Source: Chromatiaceae bacterium (lineage in GTDB: Bacteria > Pseudomonadota > Gammaproteobacteria > Chromatiales > Chromatiaceae). Taken from it: DNA of 64,000 nt. The translations under genes and the position numbers were made by a program. Each line of letters opens with the position of its first letter. Position 1 is the first letter of the stretch. The notes beneath the pieces were generated by a model. The model was given only the letters and a program-made list of their open reading frames with translations. It made no database searches and had not been told where the DNA came from. The stretch covers positions 22,175-86,174 of the forward strand of contig JACDZG010000016.1 of NCBI GenBank assembly GCA_013426805.1, written 5' to 3'. Of the stretch, positions 19,186-27,837 are shown in pieces.

Positions 19186-19852
19186 AGCCGACCGTTTGAT
19201 GGCTGCCGTCACAAAAGGGCTTGTTTTTCGAAGCCCCGCACCGACACAGGGCAGCCTCCGTCCCCTCCCAGGCGGCGCGTCCGCTGGCGGCACGGATGCT
19301 CAGGTTGCCTTTGACCAGCAGCGGCCCGTCCACCAGCGGCTTGATCGTCAGCGGGCCGCCCAAGGCCGTGAGCGGTGTCCCCCGCTCCCCGACTGACCCG
19401 AAGTCCTCGAACCCAGCCTTGAGGTGGCTGTTGTCGCAGAAGGGCTTGTTGGTGGATAGACCGCAACGGCAGAGGGCGGCGCGGAACCGGACTCCCGGCA
19501 TATCCGCGGGCGCCCCCGCAATCTCCAGCTCGCCGCGGGCGTACAACGGACCGTTGTAGGCGACCGTCACCGTGTTCTCCCCCGGGGCGACCTCGGGCCG
19601 GTCGTCGTGGTCGTGGTAGGACAGGGCCCCACTGGGACAACGCTCGATGATCTCGCGCACCTCCGCCTTACTGCACTGGTCCGGAACGCACCAGGGCTCA
19701 CGGCCGCCGACAAACAAGGTACCGGCCGCGTTGCCGCACTCCCCGATATGGATGCACAGACGTTCGTCCCAGTGAACATCGATCGCGGCACCTGGATACT
19801 CAACTAAAGTGCTCCGGTTCTCGTCTTGCTGATTCTCGTCTTGCTCGCTCAT
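19172..19852 (-). CDS. Fe-S protein with Fer4_19-like domain and two CDGSH domains
   Basis: The 226-residue protein starts with a (4Fe-4S) mono-cluster-like domain (CIHIGECGNAAGTLF ... WCVPDQ ... IERCPSGALSY). Two CDGSH-type [2Fe-2S] modules follow: CRCGLSTNKPFCDNSH near residue 128 and CRCGASKNKPFCDGSH near 203, each with the C-x-C-x(10)-C-x(3)-H ligand pattern (the first reads CDNSH). Such proteins are thought to be redox or cluster-transfer proteins; the substrate is unknown. It converges on the SDR gene with a 14-base overlap. Confidence 0.85.
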   Translation of the reverse strand: MSEQDENQQDENRSTLVEYPGAAIDVHWDERLCIHIGECGNAAGTLFVGGREPWCVPDQCSKAEVREIIERCPSGALSYHDHDDRPEVAPGENTVTVAYNGPLYARGELEIAGAPADMPGVRFRAALCRCGLSTNKPFCDNSHLKAGFEDFGSVGERGTPLTALGGPLTIKPLVDGPLLVKGNLSIRAASGRAAWEGTEAALCRCGASKNKPFCDGSHQTVGFKSG

Positions 19853-19975
19853 CTGGCTGACCTCTGTGCTGACTTTGACTCACGTACCGGCAGAACGGTA
19901 GACTCCGCGCGCATCAGTTTCAAGCGCCAGGAGCATTCTTGAGGGTCGGCAGTGCCAAACCTCGCCTAAGACGCC

Positions 19976-21037
19976 ATGCAAGCAACCGCAAACCTCAACA
20001 TCGCGGCCTTCGACACGATGCCCGCACCGGAGGAGATCCTGCGCCGCGTTCCCATCACGGATCGGGCCACGACCACCGTGCTGTCTGGTCGGACCACACT
20101 GGAGGCCATTCTGGATCGACGCGATCCGCGGCGGTTCGTGGTGATCGGCCCCTGCTCGATGCATGACCCGGTCGCCGGCCTGGACTATGCGCACCGATTA
20201 CGTGGGCTCGCCGATGAAGTCGCCGACGTGCTGGTGCTGGTCATGCGTGTCTATTTCGAGAAACCCCGCACCACCACCGGCTGGAAGGGCTTCATCAATG
20301 ATCCGTTCCTGAATGATACCTTTCACATCGCGGACGGCATGCAGATGGCGCGGGATTTTTTACTGGCCGTCAATGAACTGGGACTGCCCGCCGCAACCGA
20401 GGCGCTCGACCCGATCGCACCGCAGTATCTGGGTGATCTCATCGCCTGGACGGCGATCGGTGCACGGACTGCTGAATCGCAGACGCATCGCGAAATGTCC
20501 TCGGGACTATCGACGCCGGTCGGTTTCAAGAACGGCACCGACGGCAGCATCGACACGGCCATCAATGCCATTCTCTCGGCGGCGCAGCCCCACAGCTTTC
20601 TGGGTATCAACGCCCTGGGTCAATCCTGTGTCGTGCGAACCCGCGGTAACCGTTACGGCCATCTGGTCCTGCGGGGTGGCGACAGTCGTCCGAACTACGA
20701 CACCGTCAGCGTTGCCATGGCGGAGCAGGCGTTGCTCAAAGCCCAACTGCCCGCCAACCTCGTGATCGATTGTTCTCACGCGAACAGCCATAAGCGGCCT
20801 GAACTGCAGCCGCTGGTCATGCAGGATGTCATCAATCAGATTCGCGCCGGCAATCACTCGATCCTGGGCATGATGGTCGAAAGCTTCATCGAAGCCGGCA
20901 GTCAGCCGATCCCCGCCGATCCGGCCCGGCTGAAGTATGGCTGCTCGGTCACCGATGCCTGTATCTCCTGGCCAACCACCGAGCACATGATCCGCGAAGG
21001 CGCCGCCGCATTGCGCACCCATGACCGCGCGCGATGA
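19976..21037 (+). CDS. aroG: 3-deoxy-7-phosphoheptulonate synthase, class I (AroG/F/H type)
   Basis: It condenses phosphoenolpyruvate and erythrose-4-phosphate, the first step of the shikimate pathway. The 353-residue protein has the class I signatures VVIGPCSMHDPVAGLDYA, MRVYFEKPRTTTGWKGFINDP, NGTDGS, VRTRGNRYGHLVLRGG and IDCSHANSHKR. Which amino acid inhibits it cannot be decided from sequence alone, so the symbol is generic. It stands upstream of the porin-like gene on the same strand. Confidence 0.95.
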   Translation: MQATANLNIAAFDTMPAPEEILRRVPITDRATTTVLSGRTTLEAILDRRDPRRFVVIGPCSMHDPVAGLDYAHRLRGLADEVADVLVLVMRVYFEKPRTTTGWKGFINDPFLNDTFHIADGMQMARDFLLAVNELGLPAATEALDPIAPQYLGDLIAWTAIGARTAESQTHREMSSGLSTPVGFKNGTDGSIDTAINAILSAAQPHSFLGINALGQSCVVRTRGNRYGHLVLRGGDSRPNYDTVSVAMAEQALLKAQLPANLVIDCSHANSHKRPELQPLVMQDVINQIRAGNHSILGMMVESFIEAGSQPIPADPARLKYGCSVTDACISWPTTEHMIREGAAALRTHDRAR

Positions 21038-21085
21038 CAACAGGCCGTCGCCGCCGGTCGTCGTGCAGGTGACGGCCAAACCCCG

Positions 21086-22330
21086 GTGACTCAAGCCACG
21101 GCTCCCTGCTGCGACGCCAACCCTGATCCGCCGACGTTCCGGGGGTGCTGCATCGGCTTGAGCGTCGCGACCTGTCTGCTGTTCTCCGGCGCGACGACGG
21201 CAGCCGACAGCTTCTGGAGCACCATTCAACTGCATGGGTTCGCCGCCCAGAGCGTCATCAAGACGAGTGACAACCGGTTTTTTGGCGACAGCCCCGACAC
21301 CTCATTCGCCTCGACCGAGATCGGCGTCAACGCATCGGTTCGACTCGATCCGAAAGTTCTGGTCGCCGGGCAAGTGCTGGCCCGACGTGCCGGCGACATG
21401 TACGACGGCACCCCATCGCTCGACTATGCACTGACCGACATCGCACTGATCGCCTCCCCCGAGCGCATCCTCGGGATTCGCCTTGGACGCGTCAAGAACC
21501 CGCTCGGCCTCTACAACGAGACGCGCGATGTCCCATTCACACGCCCCGGCATCTTTCTCCCCCAGGTGATCTATTACGACAAGGTGCGCAATATCGTGCT
21601 CTCCTCGGACGGCGCCGCCGTCTATGGATCTCTGTATAACGATCTGGGTGAGTTTTCGGTGACGCTCGTCGGCGGCTGGCCAGTGCTCGATGACAACGTC
21701 CAGTGGACTTATCTCGGGGGGGACTTTCCCGGCACACTCAGACCAAATGGCTCGGTATGGACCGGCAGCCTCTGGTACGCGACGGTCACCGAGCAGTTGC
21801 GGTTCGGATTGAGCGGCGCACTCGCGTCCCTGCGCTACGCCCCCCACCAGAATGACATCCTCGGCCCGGGACAGACCGACATTGTTTACGGAATCGCTTC
21901 CTTGCAATACAGCGCGCGGCGTTTCACGCTTTCCACTGAATACGGGCTGGAGCCGGTGAGATGGCGGCGCTATGGGCCATTGCTGCCGCGACGGAAAGTG
22001 ACCTCCGAGGGCTATTACTTACAAGGCACCTATCGAATCCGTTCGAATCTTGAATTCATGGCGTGCTACGAAGAAGGTGTCGCCGACCGCGACGATCGTG
22101 ACGGCAGTGACTTCGCCGGAGTGACTGGCGGACTGGTTCCTGCACACGCCATGTTTTCAAAGATCGTTACCGTCGGCCTGCGGTGGGATCCCACCCCCAA
22201 CCTCATGCTGCGCGCCCAATACCAATGGAACCAGGGCACCCTTGTGCTTTCCCAGCTGGAGAATCCGGATTTCCCGCGGCAGCGTGAATACTGGAATCTG
22301 CTGGCGCTGCAAGTCGCGTTTCGCTTCTGA
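21086..22330 (+). CDS. Outer-membrane beta-barrel (porin-like) protein
   Basis: This 414-residue protein starts at a GTG. An N-terminal export signal is suggested by GLSVATCLLFSGATTAADS, with cleavage near residue 39-41. The rest alternates short polar/aromatic strands and ends ...LLALQVAFRF, with the terminal phenylalanine needed for barrel assembly. RLGRVKNPLGLYNETRDVPFTRPG resembles a segment of porins encoded beside small periplasmic phosphate-binding-like proteins. The next gene begins 13 bases later, so the two likely act together. The ligand is unknown. Confidence 0.75.
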   Translation: MTQATAPCCDANPDPPTFRGCCIGLSVATCLLFSGATTAADSFWSTIQLHGFAAQSVIKTSDNRFFGDSPDTSFASTEIGVNASVRLDPKVLVAGQVLARRAGDMYDGTPSLDYALTDIALIASPERILGIRLGRVKNPLGLYNETRDVPFTRPGIFLPQVIYYDKVRNIVLSSDGAAVYGSLYNDLGEFSVTLVGGWPVLDDNVQWTYLGGDFPGTLRPNGSVWTGSLWYATVTEQLRFGLSGALASLRYAPHQNDILGPGQTDIVYGIASLQYSARRFTLSTEYGLEPVRWRRYGPLLPRRKVTSEGYYLQGTYRIRSNLEFMACYEEGVADRDDRDGSDFAGVTGGLVPAHAMFSKIVTVGLRWDPTPNLMLRAQYQWNQGTLVLSQLENPDFPRQREYWNLLALQVAFRF

Positions 22331-22342
22331 GGTCGCACCGGG

Positions 22343-22801
22343 GTGACTCATCGAATCGCCAGCAACCCGATCCATTGGCCGCACTGGGTCGCCGCCCTTG
22401 CCATCATCGCCATGGTGATGGCGTTCAACCCCAACTGGGCGCCGGCACAGGAAATCATTGCGAATTCCGGTTTGCCCAAGACCGCGATCACCCGCAACGA
22501 GGCCCGACTGTTCTTCTCGATGAAACTCGGCATTTGGCCGAACGGGGCGCCGGTTCAGGTCTTCGTCCTGCCTGACGATCACCCGCTGCATCGTGAGTTC
22601 TGCACCCAAGTGCTCGGTCTGTACCCTTACCAACTTCGTCGTGTCTGGGATCGCCAGGTCTTCTCCGGCACCGGTCAATCACCCGTCACGATTTCGAGCG
22701 AAGCGGAACTGATCGAACGCACCGCGGCTTCGCCGGGCGCGGTGAGCTACGCGGCGACGCCTCCGGACAACCCGCGTGTCCGCGTCCTGACCGTTAAGTA
22801 A
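22343..22801 (+). CDS. Small periplasmic PstS-like (phosphate-binding-like) protein
   Basis: A GTG start yields 152 residues with a hydrophobic signal (WVAALAIIAMVMAFNPNWAPAQ). The mature part (ITRNEARLFFSMKLGIWPNGAPVQVFVLPDDHPLHREFCTQVLGLYPYQLRRVWDRQVFSGTGQSP ... AASPGAVSYAATPP) matches the short PBP-like domain proteins related to PstS. These are too small for a full two-lobed binding protein. It is coupled to the porin-like gene 13 bases upstream and converges with the methyltransferase operon. Confidence 0.75.
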   Translation: MTHRIASNPIHWPHWVAALAIIAMVMAFNPNWAPAQEIIANSGLPKTAITRNEARLFFSMKLGIWPNGAPVQVFVLPDDHPLHREFCTQVLGLYPYQLRRVWDRQVFSGTGQSPVTISSEAELIERTAASPGAVSYAATPPDNPRVRVLTVK

Positions 22802-22815
22802 CTACGGCGGTTGGA

Positions 22816-23505
22816 TCAAACCGGTTCCGGGAGTTTGCGCAAGACAACATTATACGCATTGCCGCAGACCTCTTCCGCGACCATCACAAGGCCGGACGTA
22901 ATCAACTTATCGCGGATGTCGGCGTGATGATAAGGCGTATAGAGGATGCCTTTGCGCATTCCCCACTGGTTGATTCGCCCGGCGATCCGGCGCAGTAACC
23001 ACGGACCGCGCGGATACAGGAGGACATTCGCCGCCAGAGTGCCACCGGGTTTGAGAACCCGAACGACCTCCGTCAGTGCGCCATCGAGGTCAGGAAAACA
23101 GTGCATGGCATTGGCGATGTTCGCACTATCGAAACTGGCGTCCGCGAAGGCAAGCGACGACACATCCGCATGCAGCAGTGTCATGCCGCGTCGGTCGGCA
23201 AAGCGTTGCCGCGCGCCGACAAGCATCGGCTTCGCGTAGTCAAAGCCAACGATCCGCACCTGCGGCAGTCCCTTCCAGCGCCTCCAGCGCAGGATGATAT
23301 CGAGCAAGCTGCCGCTGCCGATGGCGACCTCAAGATGATGTGCGCCGATATTGCGCCCGAACAGACGCACTTGCCGGCCGAGCGTGCTGCGATACGCAAA
23401 GGTCAGAATGAAGAGTCCGCGGATGTCGTACCACCAGGGCGGCGACGAATAGGCTCGCGCGATGTTATCGCGGGATGGATCTGACTTGGACGCTGACCGG
23501 ACCAT
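22816..23505 (-). CDS. Class I SAM-dependent methyltransferase
   Basis: The ATG at 23505 gives 229 residues. A SAM-binding region (HHLEVAIGSGSLLDIIL), a motif II-like acidic end (VRIVGFDYAKPMLVGARQRF) and post-motif segments (LLHADVSSLAFADASFDSANIANAMHCFPDLDGALTEVVRVLKPGGTLAANVLLYPRGP) fit the UbiE/Methyltransf_11 family. It is the last gene of a four-gene minus-strand operon, 19 bases after the ThiF-like gene. The substrate is unknown; the neighbours suggest a small molecule or lipid-like compound. A longer frame to 23718 runs into the ThiF gene and is unlikely. Confidence 0.85.
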   Translation of the reverse strand: MVRSASKSDPSRDNIARAYSSPPWWYDIRGLFILTFAYRSTLGRQVRLFGRNIGAHHLEVAIGSGSLLDIILRWRRWKGLPQVRIVGFDYAKPMLVGARQRFADRRGMTLLHADVSSLAFADASFDSANIANAMHCFPDLDGALTEVVRVLKPGGTLAANVLLYPRGPWLLRRIAGRINQWGMRKGILYTPYHHADIRDKLITSGLVMVAEEVCGNAYNVVLRKLPEPV

Positions 23506-23524
23506 CCTGTCGTATGACCTGTGA

Positions 23525-24385
23525 TTAACGCAGCAGACGCAGTGCTGACGCGAGGACGAGACGCTGCAACGGATTGGCATTGCCGCCAGGGCGCCAGGTC
23601 TTCGCATAGCGGTTGCGATAGGGGTCGAATTGTTGCCCCCAAGGCGCGGCCAGTACCTTGCCCCGGCACAGCAGAATCTTGAGCACCTGAGTCGCCGCCA
23701 TGCCCGCGCAGATCTCACAGGCCATGGGCGTCGAGGGCCCCCGCTGACGCGCGAAATCGACCGCTTGCGGGTAGATCAGGTAACGCAGTTGCAACATCGC
23801 CGGCGAAAGGCCGACAAGAAATCGAACCAATTGCTCGTGCTCAGTCCGGCCTTGCAGGCGAAAATACGCCTCAAAAGTCATCTTGCCAGGTAGAAAAACC
23901 AGCATCGCGGCGCCCATGCCGAGCGGCGCCGCGGTCACCGAGGGGATGGCGCGTTCTGCACATGCGGCGAAGACCGCTCGCCGCGCCGCGACGGCGAAAT
24001 AGTCCAACCCGTCGAGATAGAGATCGGCATCATCCAGGAACGCGCTCACGTTACCCCCATCGATCTCGGTATCGAAGGTCCGCAGATCGAGCTGGGGATT
24101 GATGTCCCGCGCCATTCGGGCGAGCACCTCGACCTTACGCTGACCGCAGGTGCTCACGTAGGCGCCGACCTGACGATTGAGATTGGCCGGTTCAAAGACA
24201 TCGGGATCAGCGATCGTGAAGCGCCCGACACCAAGGCGTGTCAGGGTCAATAGATGACTGCCGCCAACGCCGCCCAGTCCGGCAAGCGCGACCCGTTTTG
24301 TTCCCAGCACCCGCTGCTCAGCGGGCGTCAACCAGCCGATGGTGCGCGAGAACGCCTCGGTCGAGTGGTCAGTGGTCATCGACAT
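23525..24385 (-). CDS. E1/ThiF/MoeB-type adenylyltransferase
   Basis: The 286-residue protein has the E1-like nucleotide fold: VALAGLGGVGGSHLLTLTRLGVGRFTIADPDVFEPANLNRQVGA (GxGGxG, the DxD-type acidic pair and the arginine finger NLNRQ), followed by LYLDGLDYFAVAARRAVF. Such enzymes adenylate the C-terminus of ubiquitin-like proteins or peptides. No zinc-binding CxxC pairs are evident, and no ThiS/MoaD-like partner is nearby. It sits between an acyltransferase and a methyltransferase in one operon. The target is unknown. Confidence 0.85.
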   Translation of the reverse strand: MSMTTDHSTEAFSRTIGWLTPAEQRVLGTKRVALAGLGGVGGSHLLTLTRLGVGRFTIADPDVFEPANLNRQVGAYVSTCGQRKVEVLARMARDINPQLDLRTFDTEIDGGNVSAFLDDADLYLDGLDYFAVAARRAVFAACAERAIPSVTAAPLGMGAAMLVFLPGKMTFEAYFRLQGRTEHEQLVRFLVGLSPAMLQLRYLIYPQAVDFARQRGPSTPMACEICAGMAATQVLKILLCRGKVLAAPWGQQFDPYRNRYAKTWRPGGNANPLQRLVLASALRLLR

Positions 24386-24432
24386 GCGGGCAACGCTATA
24401 CCAGTATCAGTTGAGGCGATTGCGGCTCGATC

Positions 24433-25245
24433 CTATACCGTGTCGCCGCCCGAGCGCCGCCCGAAACGGCTGTGCCGCAGAGGCAGATCCGCAATTGCTG
24501 AATACTGCAGTGAGTCTTCTATACTTTCAGCGATCCAATTGTAGAGTTGATGGAACTCCCGATCCATCGCCATCAAGAATTCGTCGGTGTCGATATAATA
24601 GACGGCCCGTATTCCATGATAGTCCACATCGCGACCGACACGATTAAAACAGATGCCGAAGCGCCTCAGCAAGCGCGGCAAAAATGGTTCCATGAGTGCG
24701 AACACATAGGTTCGGCCGAGCTGCTTCGCCATCACCGCCGCCCCAAACGTCAGACCGACTGAGATCAGCGGAAAAGTACGCCGTTCCGAATCCGAAAGAT
24801 CCCATGACCGAGCTTCGCCGAAACGGGTCAGCGTCTCGCCGGAGCGGCGACGGAAGACCCCGTCGACGGCAAAACGCGAAGCCTCACACATGCGTTCGCG
24901 GGGTGCGCTGAAAACACTGTGCTGAACCTGATCGACGCTCCCGCCACAGAATTTTTCGTAAGGCATCGAATGGCAGGTGACACTGACGGACGCCGGACAG
25001 ATCCGCACGCAGCCGGCAGCTAAACCTGATCCTTTATGGGTAACCAGACAGTGGGTCGCGACTTCATCAAACAGATCCACTTCCATTCCGGTCGGAAAGT
25101 ACTCGCGAGGCTCATACCCGAACTCTTCACAATAGACACGATAGCGTATTCGAAAAGTCTCCTCAAGATCCGTCGTCGTCATTGCCAGGCCAATCGTGAA
25201 ATAGCGCTGGAGGTCTTCAAGTGGATACGGGGATTCCTTGATCAT
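24433..25245 (-). CDS. Exosortase-system-type acyltransferase (GNAT/autoinducer-synthase-like)
   Basis: The 270-residue protein aligns with the PEP-CTERM/exosortase-associated acyltransferase family, which shares the acyl-homoserine-lactone synthase/GNAT fold: FRIRYRVYCEEFGYEPREYFPTGMEVDLFDEVATHCLV, then REMCEASRFAV-like RMCEASRFAVDGVFRRR and LLRRFGICFNRVGRDVDYHGIRAVYYID. These proteins are thought to attach fatty-acyl groups to a small amino-containing acceptor. No PEP-CTERM proteins or exosortase are in the window. It lies 47 bases upstream of the ThiF-like gene and 44 bases after the cNMP-binding gene. Confidence 0.75.
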   Translation of the reverse strand: MIKESPYPLEDLQRYFTIGLAMTTTDLEETFRIRYRVYCEEFGYEPREYFPTGMEVDLFDEVATHCLVTHKGSGLAAGCVRICPASVSVTCHSMPYEKFCGGSVDQVQHSVFSAPRERMCEASRFAVDGVFRRRSGETLTRFGEARSWDLSDSERRTFPLISVGLTFGAAVMAKQLGRTYVFALMEPFLPRLLRRFGICFNRVGRDVDYHGIRAVYYIDTDEFLMAMDREFHQLYNWIAESIEDSLQYSAIADLPLRHSRFGRRSGGDTV

Positions 25246-25289
25246 CTACCAGAACCCTGATGACGTGCCGATGCCTGCGGTGGGCCGAC

Positions 25290-25799
25290 TCAGGGTTGCC
25301 TGACCACGCCAAACAGCTTGCAGCCGAGCGAGGATAGATTCACCATTCCGCGGTTTGTGCTAGCCATATTATCCAGTTCCAACGCAAGCAGATATTTGAA
25401 AAACAGGTAGCCCTGATCCGGATGATCATCCAGGTAGATCATTAACATGGCGCCATCGATCTCCAAAACTGCGCCGTCGGTCAAGGCGCGAACCGTCGCG
25501 ATGCTCTCGTAGCCGCCAATCAGCGCCGCCTCGCCGAAGACATCCCCGACCGACAGTTCCGCAATCGTGATCTCCAGCGTCGACTGATCTGGAAGCTCCA
25601 CCCGCCCCAGCACCGCCAGTCGACCGTGATCGACGATGAACAACGACTGCCCCAGACGCCCCTCGGTCGTCAGGCACTCGCCGACCGTGAACCGGCGCCG
25701 AACCCAGGCAGAACCTTCACAAAGCCGCGGACTCCGCAGCAGCGCTTGCACGAATTCAAGAAACATGATTTCGCTCGACTCCAGACCTCCCGTTCCCAT
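25290..25799 (-). CDS. Cyclic-nucleotide-binding domain protein (Crp/cNMP-like, no HTH seen)
   Basis: The 169-residue protein is essentially a single cNMP-binding beta-roll: RRFTVGECLTTEGRLGQSLFIVDHGRLAVLG...ELSVGDVFGEAALIGGYESIATVRALTDGAVLEIDGAML. The GxxFGExAL cassette is present, but the basic RxA that contacts cyclic nucleotide appears as IATVRA rather than the canonical R-T/S-A. No C-terminal winged-helix is present, so it is more likely a regulatory or scaffolding subunit than a transcription factor. It is the first gene of the acyltransferase-ThiF-methyltransferase operon; sppA ends 190 bases upstream. Confidence 0.75.
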   Translation of the reverse strand: MGTGGLESSEIMFLEFVQALLRSPRLCEGSAWVRRRFTVGECLTTEGRLGQSLFIVDHGRLAVLGRVELPDQSTLEITIAELSVGDVFGEAALIGGYESIATVRALTDGAVLEIDGAMLMIYLDDHPDQGYLFFKYLLALELDNMASTNRGMVNLSSLGCKLFGVVRQP

Positions 25800-25988
25800 C
25801 GGCAGCGGTTGTCGCCCGCGGCGCGGACACCGTTCGGCTGCCGACCGCCGGCGGGACCGCGCCCGGTGCCGTTCCGCGGCCCGGAGGCCGCGGAGGTAGA
25901 CCGGCGAGCCCGCCCGCTCGTTCAGCTGAGCATAAACCGATCATGCCGCGCGAATCAATGGTCGCTGCGGCGACCATCGCCGCTATCC

Positions 25989-26993
25989 TCAGCGCAGGCT
26001 GCCGAACTCCGTGAGGCCGAGCACGTGCAGAATGCCGTTGGCGAAGTTCGCCCCGAGACGTTCCGCAAAGCTTTCGAACAGATCCTTCTTTTTCGTATAG
26101 TCGACCAAGGTCTCAGCACCGATCAGTTCGCGCGCGACGAAACTGGAATTCCCCAGGCCGTCCGCCAACCCCAATGTCAACGCCTGATCCCCGCTCCAGA
26201 ACAGCCCGCTGAAGATCTCCTCCCCCCCTTTTAAGCGATCACCGCGTCCGGTCTTGACGGCGGCGATAAATTGCCGGTGCAGATCGTCCAACACCGCCTG
26301 GATGAACGCCCGCTGCGACTCGGGGAGTGGGGAGAAGGGATCGAGGATACCCTTGTTGGCCCCGGCAGTGAGCAGGCGCCGCTCGACCCCAAAATCCTTC
26401 ATGGCATCGACGAAACCGAAACCGTCGATGCGAACGCCAATCGAACCGACCAGGCTCGCCTTGTCGACGTAGATCTGATCCGCCGCCGCGGCGATGTAAT
26501 AGCCACCGGAGGCACACAGATCCACGGCCACGGCGTAGACCGGCATCTCCTTCTCGTTGTCTTTCTTGTACTTTTCCTTGAGTCGGTGAATTTCGTCGGC
26601 GATGTACCCGGACTGTACCGGACTGCCGCCGGGACTGTTGATGCGGATGATGACGCCCTTGACATGGTCCGCCTCGAAGGCTTCGCGTAACGCCGTGATC
26701 ACGCGGTCGGCACTTGCCTCAGTCTCGGCGGAGATGACGCCCTTGACCTGGATCAGGGCCGTATGCTCTTCACCGGTCTTCAGACCCTCCCAGGCATTAC
26801 GCGCCAAGGCGGCCGCTAGAATCCCAATCAAATAGAGCAAGATCAGCAGCTTGAAGATATAGCCCCAACGTCTGCCGCGGCGCTGGTCGCGCAGGTGCTC
26901 CACGGCCATCCGATTGATCAAAGACCGCTCCCAGTCCGGATCACCGGGCGCCGGCATCGGCGCGTCGTCGCGTTTCCAGAATCGCCAATTCAT
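25989..26993 (-). CDS. sppA: Signal peptide peptidase SppA-type serine protease (S49, short form)
   Basis: The ATG at 26993 gives 334 residues. One membrane segment (WGYIFKLLILLYLIGILAAALA) near residue 45-65 is followed by the periplasmic S49 domain: GVIIRINSPGGSPVQSGYIADEI, VDLCASGGYYIAAAADQIYVDKASLVGSIGV carrying the serine (ASGGYY) and the lysine (VDKASL). It degrades leftover signal peptides in the membrane. It follows the HAD phosphatase gene across a repeat-containing gap of about 160 bases. Confidence 0.9.
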   Translation of the reverse strand: MNWRFWKRDDAPMPAPGDPDWERSLINRMAVEHLRDQRRGRRWGYIFKLLILLYLIGILAAALARNAWEGLKTGEEHTALIQVKGVISAETEASADRVITALREAFEADHVKGVIIRINSPGGSPVQSGYIADEIHRLKEKYKKDNEKEMPVYAVAVDLCASGGYYIAAAADQIYVDKASLVGSIGVRIDGFGFVDAMKDFGVERRLLTAGANKGILDPFSPLPESQRAFIQAVLDDLHRQFIAAVKTGRGDRLKGGEEIFSGLFWSGDQALTLGLADGLGNSSFVARELIGAETLVDYTKKKDLFESFAERLGANFANGILHVLGLTEFGSLR

Positions 26994-27106
26994 CGCTGGT
27001 CCTCTCATATGATGCGCGGGAAATGATGCGAAAGGGTTACGGCGAACGCCGTGCCGACTTCCGGGTCGATGACGTTTGCCGGACGTAGAACATACAGGAA
27101 CATACA

Positions 27107-27131
27107 AGGGGCGGGTTTGAAACCCGCCCCT
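27107..27131. repeat. GGGGCGGGTTTGAAACCCGC palindrome (MITE-like family), partial copy
   Basis: The palindromic core is followed by CTACACCAAGG...TATCAGATGCGAAGGCTT, matching one flank of the copies at 43,001-43,092 and 53,957-54,045. The other flank differs (a short ACATACA repeat), so this copy is incomplete or divergent. Its right side overlaps the 3' end of the HAD gene. Confidence 0.7.
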
Positions 27132-27153
27132 ACACCAAGGCCATGTTTGGCTA

Positions 27154-27837
27154 TCAGATGCGAAGGCTTTGGTCCGTAGCGTGCGAACACGTCGCTAACC
27201 AGTCCGGAATGGCGGCGAGCGACTGCATACACGCCAGCGGCCCGCACGCCAGCAAGCGCTCCGGCGTATGGACACCGTAGCAGACGGCCAAGGCACCAAC
27301 CCGGGCATTGGCGGCCATGTGCAGGTCGTACTCGGTGTCGCCGATCATCAGGGTCTGCGCCGGCGCCACGTCCAACGCGTCCATCAGTTCCAGGAGCATG
27401 CGTGGATCCGGCTTGGAGGCGGTTTCATCAGCACAGCGGGTGGCCTGGAAAAAGCCGGCAAGCCCGGTCTGCGCCAACGACAGGTCGAGTCCGCGCCGGC
27501 TTTTGCCGGTCGCGACGGCAAGCAAATAGCCTTGCGCACGCAACCGTTCGAGGGTCTCGCGCGCACCCGCAAACAAGGCCGTGGGAGTCTGGTCGGAGAA
27601 CAGGAAGCGCTGCCGGTAATGCCCGGCAACCAGCCGCCGCTGTGCGGCGTCGGCCGCCGGCCACAACCGCGCCATGGCCTCATCCAACCCCAGACCGATG
27701 ATGTCCGCCGCCGCCGCACGGCTGGGCGGCGGCTGGCCCGCATCCACGAAGGCCGCTAACAGACAGTTGACGATCCGCGCCTGCGAGTCCATCAAGGTGC
27801 CGTCCCAATCAAAACAGAGTAATGCGAAACTCATCAA
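27154..27837 (-). CDS. HAD-superfamily phosphatase (Gph-like)
   Basis: The 227-residue protein has the HAD motifs in order: LLCFDWDGTLMDS (motif I, nucleophile and acid/base aspartates), AVATGKSRRGLD (motif II/lysine region), SKPDPRML and LMIGDTEYDLHMAANARVG (motif IV). Size and cap position match the phosphoglycolate-phosphatase group, often found next to rluC. It starts overlapping the rluC stop by four bases, so it is translationally coupled to it. Confidence 0.85.
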   Translation of the reverse strand: MMSFALLCFDWDGTLMDSQARIVNCLLAAFVDAGQPPPSRAAAADIIGLGLDEAMARLWPAADAAQRRLVAGHYRQRFLFSDQTPTALFAGARETLERLRAQGYLLAVATGKSRRGLDLSLAQTGLAGFFQATRCADETASKPDPRMLLELMDALDVAPAQTLMIGDTEYDLHMAANARVGALAVCYGVHTPERLLACGPLACMQSLAAIPDWLATCSHATDQSLRI

